Shown here: piece by piece, positions 8,383 through 15,684 of the stretch | Layout: the number at the start of each line of letters is the position of its first letter | Numbering within the stretch: position 1 is the first letter of the stretch | NCBI GenBank assembly: GCA_945861535.1 | Contig: CAMAUZ010000020.1 | Span: 1-64,000, forward strand | Direction of reading: 5' to 3' | Length of the DNA stretch: 64,000 bases | Source: Akkermansia muciniphila | GTDB taxonomy: Bacteria; Verrucomicrobiota; Verrucomicrobiia; Limisphaerales; BJHT01 | The notes under the pieces: model-generated | Told to the model about the DNA's origin: nothing | The model's input: only the letters and a program-made list of their open reading frames with translations | The model's database searches: none | Position numbers and translations under genes: made by a program

Positions 8383-11300
8383 TTGCCTGTAGCTCCGCGA
8401 AGGCCAGTCGCTCGATGCGCAGCGCCTTGATGTGGATCGTGCCGTGCCGCGATTGCACCCGGCCCTCGATGAGCAGGAACGGCTCCATCGTGATCGTCAG
8501 CCGCTCGGCCTCGAACAAGTCCGCGTTCACGATCGCATTGCTGATGCCAGTCTCGTCCTCGAGGCTCACGAAGCACGTGCCCTTCGCCGTGCCCGGCCGC
8601 TGCCGGCAAATCACCAGACCCGCGACGCGCACGAGATCGCCGTTGCGCGCCTCCGCCAGTTCATTCGCGCACCACACCTTCGGCAAATGCTCGCGCACAA
8701 ACGCCATCGGATGCGGCCCCGTCGTCAGCCCCAGCCCCGAATAATCCGCCTGCAACCGCTCGACCGGATTCATCGGTCGCAACGGTGAATCCCCGTAGCC
8801 GCCGACGTGAGGAGGCGGAGCGTCTGGCACGGGCGGCCCATCGGGGACGGAGCGCCGAGCAATGCTCGGCCTGAGCGGATCGTCGGGATTCGTGCCGAGC
8901 GATGCTCGGCGCTCCGCTGCGTTGCGGGCGAATTGCGGATCGCGCCCCGCTGCCGAATCCGCCTCCTCCCGCCGGCTTCCGCCTGACCGCGGCATTTCCC
9001 AAGCCTTGGCTGGATCGCCTCCCCCCGAACGCAGCGGCTCCACGTCGTCGGTAGCTTTGGAATCTCCACCGCCCTCCGCCTGCTCCGCGCCGCTGCGGGC
9101 GGGACGCCCGCGCTCCTGCCGCCCGTCCGCCTCCTCACGTCGGCGGCTACCATCCGCCTCGTCACCTCGGCGGCTACCGTCCGTCGTGAACAACTCCCCC
9201 TCGCGCAGCGTGCTCTCCGCCTCCCACAGCGCCGCGCGGCGATGCGCCGCCAGGCAGTTCAGCGCGCCAATTTCCGCCAGCGTCCGCAGCTCCGGCTTCG
9301 TGAAACGCGTCCGCGCCTTCAGGTCATCCAGCGATGCAAACCGCCGCTGCGCCCGCGCCGCCAGCAGCGCCTCGCCGTGATCGCGCCGCAGTCCCTCGAC
9401 CTGCCGCAGGCCCAATCGCAGCGCGCCATCCGCCTCGATCCGGCAGTCCCAGTCCGACTCCGCCACGCACACCGGCCGCACGCGCAGGCCCCGCCGCCGC
9501 GCGTCCTTGAGCAACGTGTCCGGCGCGTAGAAACCCATCGGCTGGTTGTTCAGCAGCGCGCAGAAAAACTCGGGCGCGCGATGCACCTTCAGCCACGCGC
9601 TCGCATACGCCAGCAGCGCGAAACTGATCGCGTGCGACTCGGGAAACCCATACAGCGCGAAACCGCCCACGGCCTTCACGATCTTGTCCGCGACCTCCGG
9701 CTTTACCCCGTTGCGATCCATCGCCGCGCGCAACCGGGCCGTGACGCGCGCCATCTTTTCCTCGGACCGATGGAAGCTCAGCGCGCGCCGCAATTCCTCC
9801 GCCTCGTCACCGGTGAAGTTCGCAATGACCATCGCGATCTGGAGCATTTGTTCCTGAAACAACGGCACGCCGAGCGTGCGCTCGAGCACCGACACGAGCC
9901 GCTCGTCATAGTACGTCACTGCCTCCTCGCCTGTGCGCCGCCGCAGATACGGATGCGCCAGATCGCCCTGGATCGGCCCCGGACGGATGAGCGCGACCTC
10001 GATCACGAGGTCGTAAAAAATCTTCGGCTTCATGCGCGGCAACGTGGCCATCTGTGCGCGGCTTTCGACCTGGAACACGCCGATCGTCTCCGCTCGTTGC
10101 AACAGCGCGAACGTCTCCGGGTCCTGCTCGGGAAGCTGCGCCAGATCGACCGGCCGACCGCGCTCCGCCGCGAGCCGCAGCGTGTCCTGAATCGCGGACA
10201 TCATGCCGAGACCGAGCAGGTCCACCTTGATGATGCCGAGGTCTTCGCAGTCGTCCTTGTCCCACTGCGCGACGACGCGGCCGGGCATGGCGGCGTTCTC
10301 CAGCGGCATGAGCGAGCTGAGTTCGCCCTGGCAAATAATCATCCCGCCCGTGTGCTGGCCGAGATGCCGCGGCAACCGGCTCATCTGCTGATACAGGCTC
10401 GCGAAGGCCGCGGCGCGTGGATGCGTGCGCGGCAGGCCCGCCTGCTCCATCTGCGCGAGCAGTTCAAGCGTGTGCGGAAAATCACCGTGCGGAAACAGGT
10501 GTGTAAAGCGGTCGAGCACGTCGGCAGGCAGGTTCAGCACCTTGCCCAACTCGCGTGCGGCGCTGCGGCCGCGATAGGTGATGACCGTCGCCGTCATCGC
10601 CGCGCCGTGCTGGCCGTAGCGGCGATAGACCTCCTGAATCACGCGCTCGCGCCGCTCGCCGCTGGGCAGGTCGATGTCGATGTCCGGCCAGCCTTTGCGG
10701 CCTTCGCTGAGGAAACGCTCGAAGAGGACGTTGAACTTCACCGGATCCACGGCGGTGATGCCGAGGCAGAAACACACGGCGCTGTTCGCCGCGCTGCCCC
10801 GGCCCTGCGCGAGAATGTCGTTGTCCCGACAAAAGCGCACGAGGTCGGCGACGATCAGGAAATAGCCGTCGAACGCGAGCTTGCAGATCAACGCCAGCTC
10901 CTTCTCCAGCAGCAGCCGCACTTTTTCCGGCACGCCCTTTGGATAGCGCAGACGCGCGCCCGCGTAAGTCTGCGCGCGCAGAACGCCCGGCATCGTTTCG
11001 CCGAGGCCGACGGGGAAACGGGGAAATTCGTAACCCAGATCTGCGAGCGTGAACTGGAGGCGGTCGGCGAGGCGCACGGTGTTGGCGAGCGCGTCGGGCT
11101 GATCGGCGAAGAGCGCGGCCATCTGCGGCGCGGTCTTGAGATGCCGCTCGCTGTTCACGGCCAGCAGCGTGCCGGCGACGTCCAGATGCGTGTGGTGGCG
11201 CAGACAGGTGAAGACATCGAGCACCTGACGACCGGACGAATCGGTGTGCAGCGGGCCGTTGGTGGCGAGCAGCGGGAGGCGGTGCGCGTGGGCGAGATCA

Positions 11301-11866
11301 AGCAGTTGGCGATTCACCGTGTGTTCGTCGCGGCGCAGGTGGCGCTGGATTTCGATGAACACATTTTGTGGACCGAATGCGTGGACGAGACGCTGGATGA
11401 TTTCCGCGGGCGCGGGTGCGGGCGCGCGGGGGGGCGTGGGTACGGATGACGTGCCGGTCAAGCCGCGACGCAGCGGGCCTTCGTCATCGCCGGTGAGGGC
11501 GACAAGGCCGCCGGCGAACTCGGCGAGTTCCTCCCAACGCACGGTGCCCTCGCCCTTGGGCGCGCGCAGATGCGCCCGCGTGAGCATCTGGCACAGGTGC
11601 CGGTAGCCCGCGCGCGACTCGACGAGCACCGGCAGCACCGAGCCGTCTTCGAGAATCAGTTCCGACCCGATGATCGGCCGCACGCCCGCCTCGCGCGCGG
11701 CGCTGAACAACCGGGGCGCGCCATACACGCCCATGCGGTCGCACACCGCCAACGCAGGCAGCCCAAGATTCGCCGCCGTCGCCGCGAGCTGCTCCGGCAG
11801 CGCCGCCCCGCGCAGAAAGCTGAACGCACTCCGCGCGTGCAGCTCGATGTAGGCAGGCGCGGTCAT
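8360..11866 (-). CDS. dnaE2: Error-prone DNA polymerase DnaE2 (C-family)
   Basis: A 1168-residue polymerase, longer than the usual 1000-1080. The open frame extends to 12334, but upstream codons are repeat DNA. The start is the ATG at 11866, giving MTAPAYIELHARSAFSFLRG, the canonical start of the PHP domain. The palm has PDIDIDLPSGER with the catalytic Asps near residue 395. Helix-hairpin-helix and C-terminal OB-fold segments are present (VRVAGLVICRQRPGTAKG). Residues about 890-1030 are a Ser/Arg/Gly/Pro-rich insert encoded by palindromic repeats at 8790-9190, placed in the variable linker before the OB fold. It acts with ImuA and ImuB in SOS translesion synthesis. Confidence 0.95.
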   Translation of the reverse strand: MTAPAYIELHARSAFSFLRGAALPEQLAATAANLGLPALAVCDRMGVYGAPRLFSAAREAGVRPIIGSELILEDGSVLPVLVESRAGYRHLCQMLTRAHLRAPKGEGTVRWEELAEFAGGLVALTGDDEGPLRRGLTGTSSVPTPPRAPAPAPAEIIQRLVHAFGPQNVFIEIQRHLRRDEHTVNRQLLDLAHAHRLPLLATNGPLHTDSSGRQVLDVFTCLRHHTHLDVAGTLLAVNSERHLKTAPQMAALFADQPDALANTVRLADRLQFTLADLGYEFPRFPVGLGETMPGVLRAQTYAGARLRYPKGVPEKVRLLLEKELALICKLAFDGYFLIVADLVRFCRDNDILAQGRGSAANSAVCFCLGITAVDPVKFNVLFERFLSEGRKGWPDIDIDLPSGERRERVIQEVYRRYGQHGAAMTATVITYRGRSAARELGKVLNLPADVLDRFTHLFPHGDFPHTLELLAQMEQAGLPRTHPRAAAFASLYQQMSRLPRHLGQHTGGMIICQGELSSLMPLENAAMPGRVVAQWDKDDCEDLGIIKVDLLGLGMMSAIQDTLRLAAERGRPVDLAQLPEQDPETFALLQRAETIGVFQVESRAQMATLPRMKPKIFYDLVIEVALIRPGPIQGDLAHPYLRRRTGEEAVTYYDERLVSVLERTLGVPLFQEQMLQIAMVIANFTGDEAEELRRALSFHRSEEKMARVTARLRAAMDRNGVKPEVADKIVKAVGGFALYGFPESHAISFALLAYASAWLKVHRAPEFFCALLNNQPMGFYAPDTLLKDARRRGLRVRPVCVAESDWDCRIEADGALRLGLRQVEGLRRDHGEALLAARAQRRFASLDDLKARTRFTKPELRTLAEIGALNCLAAHRRAALWEAESTLREGELFTTDGSRRGDEADGSRRREEADGRQERGRPARSGAEQAEGGGDSKATDDVEPLRSGGGDPAKAWEMPRSGGSRREEADSAAGRDPQFARNAAERRASLGTNPDDPLRPSIARRSVPDGPPVPDAPPPHVGGYGDSPLRPMNPVERLQADYSGLGLTTGPHPMAFVREHLPKVWCANELAEARNGDLVRVAGLVICRQRPGTAKGTCFVSLEDETGISNAIVNADLFEAERLTITMEPFLLIEGRVQSRHGTIHIKALRIERLAFAELQANVSHDFH
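8790..9190. repeat. Palindromic dispersed repeats lying in frame within dnaE2
   Basis: Inside dnaE2 are: TAGCCGCCGACGTGAGGAGG at about 8797-8818; a GAGC(C)GAGCAATGCTCGGC type palindrome at 8848-8925 in two arms; GCTGCGGGCGGGACGCCCGC at 9093-9118; and a GCCTCCTCACGTCGGCGGCT tandem at 9126-9180. Copies of the same sequences occur between genes at 11880-11910, 12021-12045, 15588-15612, 39443-39470, 58411-58437, 58479-58560 and 58775-58910. The coding frame stays open through all of them. Confidence 0.85.
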
Positions 11867-12616
11867 TTCAAAAGCCCCCCCGTAGCCGCCGACGTGAGGA
11901 GGCGGACGGCCCCGCACGCACGCGCTCGGCCTGCGTTCCGGAGCGCGGTCTGCAGGCCGCAGAGACGTCCGCATGGAACGGAGGCGTGGGCAAAATCTAG
12001 AGCGCCCGGCGAGATCGCCGCCGCTGCGGGCGGGACGCCCGCGCCCCGTCCCGGAGGGACACCGCAGGAGATTAGCCGGGGGCAAGTCCGCGGCAGCGGA
12101 CGCGGCCCCCGGTTGCCGCCGCAGATTGGTCCCCGCCCCGGAGGGGCATCGAAGAAAGCGAGTCGTCGTGAGTGAAACGTCCTCGCGAAAGAGTTCGGAT
12201 ATTTTTCTCCGATGCCCCTCCGGGGCATGGCGTTTTCGCGACGTCCACCGGGGGCTGCATCCGCTCGCGCGGCCTTGCCCCCGGCTAATCTCCGCTGGCG
12301 TCCCTCCGGGACCAGGGACGGCGCGGCACTCCACGGAGCGCGGCCTTCAGGCCGCAGAGACATCCGCATGGAACAGAGGCGATGGAAGATACGAGCGCGC
12401 CCAGCGTGGTCGGGGCCGCTGCGGCGTGAACGCCGCGCCCCCGGAGCGCGGCCTTCAGGCCGCAGAGACGTCCGCATGGAACGGAGGCGTTGGGAGATAC
12501 GAGAGCGCCCCGCGAGGTCGGGGCCGCTGCGGCTGGTCCTCGGCGGACACAGCCGCGCTCCAGGCGCTCCTGATCGCCGCGCTGTGGGTTTCCTGTTCAT
12601 GCGCAGTCGCCGCGTT
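11867..12616. repeat. Repeat-filled gap between imuB and dnaE2 (fold-back element plus three ~100-bp units)
   Basis: No gene is supported. A TAGCCGCCGACGTGAGGAGG copy is at 11882-11903. Three related units starting CGGAGCGCGG(T/C)CT(G/T)CAGG and continuing AGAC(G/A)TCCGCATGGAAC lie at 11939-12030, 12334-12426 and 12442-12535, the last two spaced 108 bases. A 265-bp fold-back element (12048-12312) has arms GTCCCGGAGGGACACCGCAG...TTAGCCGGGGGCAAG and their inverse. A CTGGTCCTCGGCGGACACAG fragment at about 12533-12562 matches part of 30146-30274. dnaE2 must either be read through this from imuB or have its own promoter here. Confidence 0.8.
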
Positions 12617-14107
12617 TCAATCCAACATCCCCTCGACCGTCCAGCCGTCGGGTTGATGCGCGAGACGCAGGGTCTGGCCGCTCTGCGTGGTGATGTCCCA
12701 TTCGTCGCGCTGCCACGCGCCGGGTTCCCACCAGTGACCGGACGCGCGCCACGGGCCGAGGACGATCTTCAGTTTCCCCCGCGCCACCGTGCATTGCAGC
12801 GCCACCGGCGTCGGAGCCGCCGCGCCGGGAGCCGTGGTGACGTCCACCTTTTCCGCCGGGCGCAATCGCCGCAGGGCCACCGGACGCGCGATCGTGCCGA
12901 CGCGTGAAGTCGCGGCGCGCGGCGCATTTTCAAAATCCGGCGGAACCATGCGGAAGGCGTCGGGCCGATGACTGTTCTCGCGCACCGGCGTGCCGACGCG
13001 GTCGGAGCCGAGCAGCGCGGTGAGGCGGGCGATGGTGTCCTGAAACTGCTGCGGATCGCGCAGGGCGGCCTCGAACAGACTGAACTGCTTGTGCTCCGGC
13101 TCGGCGGGTTCGATCCGCAACGTGACGGTGACGATGGCCGAGTCGCTGCGCACGGTTTCGAGATGCGTGTGCAACATGCGGAACAGCACGTCCGGCTGGC
13201 GCGTCGGCTGCGGCACGCGGAGGCGGCGTTCGAGCGGATCGCCGGATTCGAGGCCGAGGCGGAGAATGAGCTGCCCGGCGACTTTGCCGCCGATCTCAAG
13301 ACGCGGCGTGAGCTGATCAACAAAGCGGCGGAGGAGAAAGAGCAGCGGTTCGAGGGTCTCGACGGCGTCCTCGAACTCGAAGGTCTCGGCGAACTCCTCG
13401 GCCGGACGAATGATGTTCAGCGGCCGGCTGGCCGTGGGCGAGGCGGCGGCGAAGAGCGCGAGGGCTTCGAGACCGAGGCGATCCATCACGGCGTTCTGCC
13501 CGAGCGCAAGCAGTTCGCCGACCGTCGGGATGCCCCATTTTTTGAGGATGTCCGTGACATCGGTGGACGGCTCAAGCGCGGCGACGGGCAGGGATGCGAT
13601 GAAGGCGACGGGATCGGTGACGATGTGGATGCCTTCGCCCCAGCGGGCCGCGTGGCGCGCGAGATTGGGCGTGGGCGCGATGCCGATGCGCGCGCGCAAC
13701 TGAAAAACTGCGAGGCTGTCGCGCAGTCGCGTGGCCCAGCGCGTGAGGATTTCGGGCGCGGCATTTTTCAATTCACTGAGTCCGCGCAGATCCAGCGTGG
13801 TCAGGCCGGGCGCGGTGTTTTCCAGATGCGGCGAGAAGCCGTAGGCACCTTGCAGGAGCGCGTCGGTGGCGCTGCGTTCGTGCGCGGGCGAGCGATGGCG
13901 GATGAGCACGTCGCGGCAGCGCGCGAGCGCCTGCGTCGGGGTCAGTCCCAGTGTGATGCTGGCAGCGCGCGCGGCCCCGGTAAACTCGCAAACGCGCGGC
14001 GTGCTCAGCGCGGGATCGACGAGCGCGACCGACTTGTCCCACAGCTCCGGCTCGTGGCGCAGCGCGGCTTGCAGCGGGAATTGCGGGATTTCAATCGCGG
14101 CGAACAT
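12617..14107 (-). CDS. imuB: ImuB, inactive Y-family polymerase-like mutasome protein
   Basis: A 496-residue protein with the DinB/UmuC-like fold. The N-terminal DxD position of active Y-family enzymes reads AAIEIPQFPLQAAL, and the S-I-D-E-A motif is replaced by TLDLRGLSELKNA, so the catalytic acidic residues are missing, as is usual for ImuB. The helix-hairpin-helix/thumb segment is ILKKWGIPTVGELLALG, and the C-terminal part (VALRRLRPAEKVDV) is the family tail. ImuB bridges the beta clamp, ImuA and DnaE2. It lies between imuA and dnaE2 on the same strand, but repeat DNA separates it from both. Confidence 0.93.
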   Translation of the reverse strand: MFAAIEIPQFPLQAALRHEPELWDKSVALVDPALSTPRVCEFTGAARAASITLGLTPTQALARCRDVLIRHRSPAHERSATDALLQGAYGFSPHLENTAPGLTTLDLRGLSELKNAAPEILTRWATRLRDSLAVFQLRARIGIAPTPNLARHAARWGEGIHIVTDPVAFIASLPVAALEPSTDVTDILKKWGIPTVGELLALGQNAVMDRLGLEALALFAAASPTASRPLNIIRPAEEFAETFEFEDAVETLEPLLFLLRRFVDQLTPRLEIGGKVAGQLILRLGLESGDPLERRLRVPQPTRQPDVLFRMLHTHLETVRSDSAIVTVTLRIEPAEPEHKQFSLFEAALRDPQQFQDTIARLTALLGSDRVGTPVRENSHRPDAFRMVPPDFENAPRAATSRVGTIARPVALRRLRPAEKVDVTTAPGAAAPTPVALQCTVARGKLKIVLGPWRASGHWWEPGAWQRDEWDITTQSGQTLRLAHQPDGWTVEGMLD

Positions 14108-14568
14108 GGCGGGGGATCAGGGGTGGGACTGGGTCTTCCTCCCGCACTCCGAAGTCCGGGGGAGCACACCCGCCCTCGGGTGTGGCTGGCTGCGCCCTCG
14201 CAGCCAGCCGCGGGGCGCGAACCCAGGTCGTTGCAACATCGGACGCGTTCGTGCCCCCCAGGTTTTCCGCGAGGGCGCGGGCAGCTCTCCAGCCCCAACG
14301 GGGCGGTCCCATACCAGCCTGGGGCAGCGCCCCAGGTATTGGCGAGGAGCAAGCCCCAAGCCCTGAAGGGGCGGCCCATTTCGACCGACGCACCAGCCGT
14401 GGCACGCCCCTTCAGGGCTTGGGTTTCCTTTGGGCGGCCCGACCCAGGGCGGCGCTGCGCTCTGCCCTGGGCTGGTATGGCACCGCCCCGTTGGGGCTAA
14501 ACAGCCTCGGGCGCGGAAAACGGCACCCGAGGGCGGGTGCGCTCCCCATTTTGCTGCGGCGTTCGGTT
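14108..14568. repeat. 389-bp fold-back element between imuA and imuB
   Basis: The gap is almost entirely one imperfect palindrome at about 14159-14547. The outer arms are GGAGCACACCCGCCCTCGGG and CCCGAGGGCGGGTGCGCTCC. Inner arms include AGCCCCAACGGGGCGGTCCC paired with CCGCCCCGTTGGGGCT, and a central CCCTGAAGGGG / CCCCTTCAGGG pair. No ORF here looks protein-coding. Confidence 0.85.
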
Positions 14569-15243
14569 TCATCCCGCTTGCGCCAGCCTTGGTTCGGCGA
14601 TTTGCGGCGTGGCGCGGAGGAGTTCGAAGCGCAGTTGCGCCAGGCTGCTTTCCGTCGGCGCGGCCAGGGCGTGGGCATCAAGACCGCCGCGGACTTCCAC
14701 GCGGGCGGCGACGCCGCTGGCAAGGGCGAAGGGCGTGATGAGCAGCACCGTGGGCTGGTGTTGCGCGAGCAGACGGCGGAAGCGAAACCAGACGGTGCTG
14801 GAGATTTTCCGCAGTTCGCGCGCGGAGTTGAGTTTCAGATCAAGCACGATGAGCGGGAAATTGGCATCGCGCAGGAGGAGGTCGGTGGCCTGCAGCGCTT
14901 CGGTGACGCGGTGGCAGCGGACCCAGAGCAGACGCGCGAGGGCCGCGGGTTCGGGGGCATCCACGTCGAAGCTGTCCGCGCCGTCCACGAGCGCGAGGAA
15001 CTGGCCGTCCGCAGCGACCTGGCGGATCAGCGCGTGCAGAATCTGCGCCGTGCCGGAACCGGCGCCCTGGCCGACGAGTTCGGTGAATTCGCCGCGCGGC
15101 AGGCCGCCGCCGAGCAGCGCATCCAGGCCGGGCACGCCGGTCGCCAGCGCGTGCACAGGCGTGGCTGCCACGGCCCGCGGCGCGTGCGGGAAGCGCTCCG
15201 CCAGCAACTGGCGCAGTTCGATGATTTTGGCCGACGTGCTCAT
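14569..15243 (-). CDS. imuA: ImuA, RecA-like mutasome accessory protein
   Basis: A 224-residue protein. The open frame reaches 15345, but the start is set at the ATG at 15243 (MSTSAKIIELRQLLAERFP), where homologous sequence begins. The RecA-like core shows G-V-P-G-L-D-A-L-L-GGGLPRGEFTEL, and the Walker A region reads VGQGAGSGT, lacking the Lys of a functional P-loop. A Walker B-like strand (FPLIVLDLKL) follows. ImuA/ImuA2 proteins bind RecA and ImuB in the SOS mutasome. It is the first gene of the cassette. Confidence 0.9.
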   Translation of the reverse strand: MSTSAKIIELRQLLAERFPHAPRAVAATPVHALATGVPGLDALLGGGLPRGEFTELVGQGAGSGTAQILHALIRQVAADGQFLALVDGADSFDVDAPEPAALARLLWVRCHRVTEALQATDLLLRDANFPLIVLDLKLNSARELRKISSTVWFRFRRLLAQHQPTVLLITPFALASGVAARVEVRGGLDAHALAAPTESSLAQLRFELLRATPQIAEPRLAQAG

Positions 15244-15684
15244 GTTCCCGATGGTCTGCTTCCCGTTTTGTTGACCTGCGGGAGGGCCAACGTAGCCCTT
15301 CGCGAATCGCTGAAAACGGAAATAATGCAGAACGCATTCTGCCACAGGGGGTGGGTCATCTACGGGGTAAGGGGTAAAAAAAGTTTTCGCGCTCGGCCGG
15401 CCTGCAGCGGTGGTGGTGGTGGCGCGCTGGTGGGAGCGAAACCGGAGCGCCGAGACTGATTGGGCAGGGGGATTTTGGGCAAAGGAATGGAGGCAAAGGA
15501 ATGGGGACGGGAAAACTTTTTCGCCTTCATTCCTTTGCCTCCATTCCTTTGCTCCAAAATTCCCCTGCCATGTTTCGATGCGGGGAGATCCGCCTCCTCA
15601 CGTCGGCGGCTGCAGTACTGCTCCGCGCGTTTGACATGCCCCGCACCCTCGCTACCCTGCCGCCGCATTCAGCCGCCACCCATT
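15244..15684. repeat. Divergent intergenic region with AAAGGAATGGAGGCAAAGGA hairpin
   Basis: Between imuA and the first sulfatase. A near-perfect hairpin at 15463-15569 has arms of about 40 bases: GGGCAAAGGAATGGAGGCAA continuing AAGGAATG, against CATTCCTTTGCCTCCATTCC continuing TTTGCTCC, with a loop of about 20 bases. A GCCTCCTCACGTCGGCGGCT copy is at 15590-15610. Promoters for both divergent genes must be here; none is recognised with confidence apart from the operator-like inverted repeat at 15327-15342. Confidence 0.8.
15327..15342. promoter_or_regulatory. Candidate SOS operator (inverted repeat GCAGAA-N4-TTCTGC)
   Basis: A perfect 6+6 inverted repeat with a 4-base spacer, 84 bases upstream of the imuA start and in the only sizeable leader of the cassette. 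Its architecture (two 6-base arms, N4) is what a dimeric repressor such as LexA needs. No lexA gene is in the window, so the assignment rests on position and symmetry only. Confidence 0.35.

Noticed and set aside
11867-12334. N-terminal extension of DnaE2 (156 codons)
   Set aside because: The extension is repeat DNA; the PHP domain begins at the ATG at 11866.
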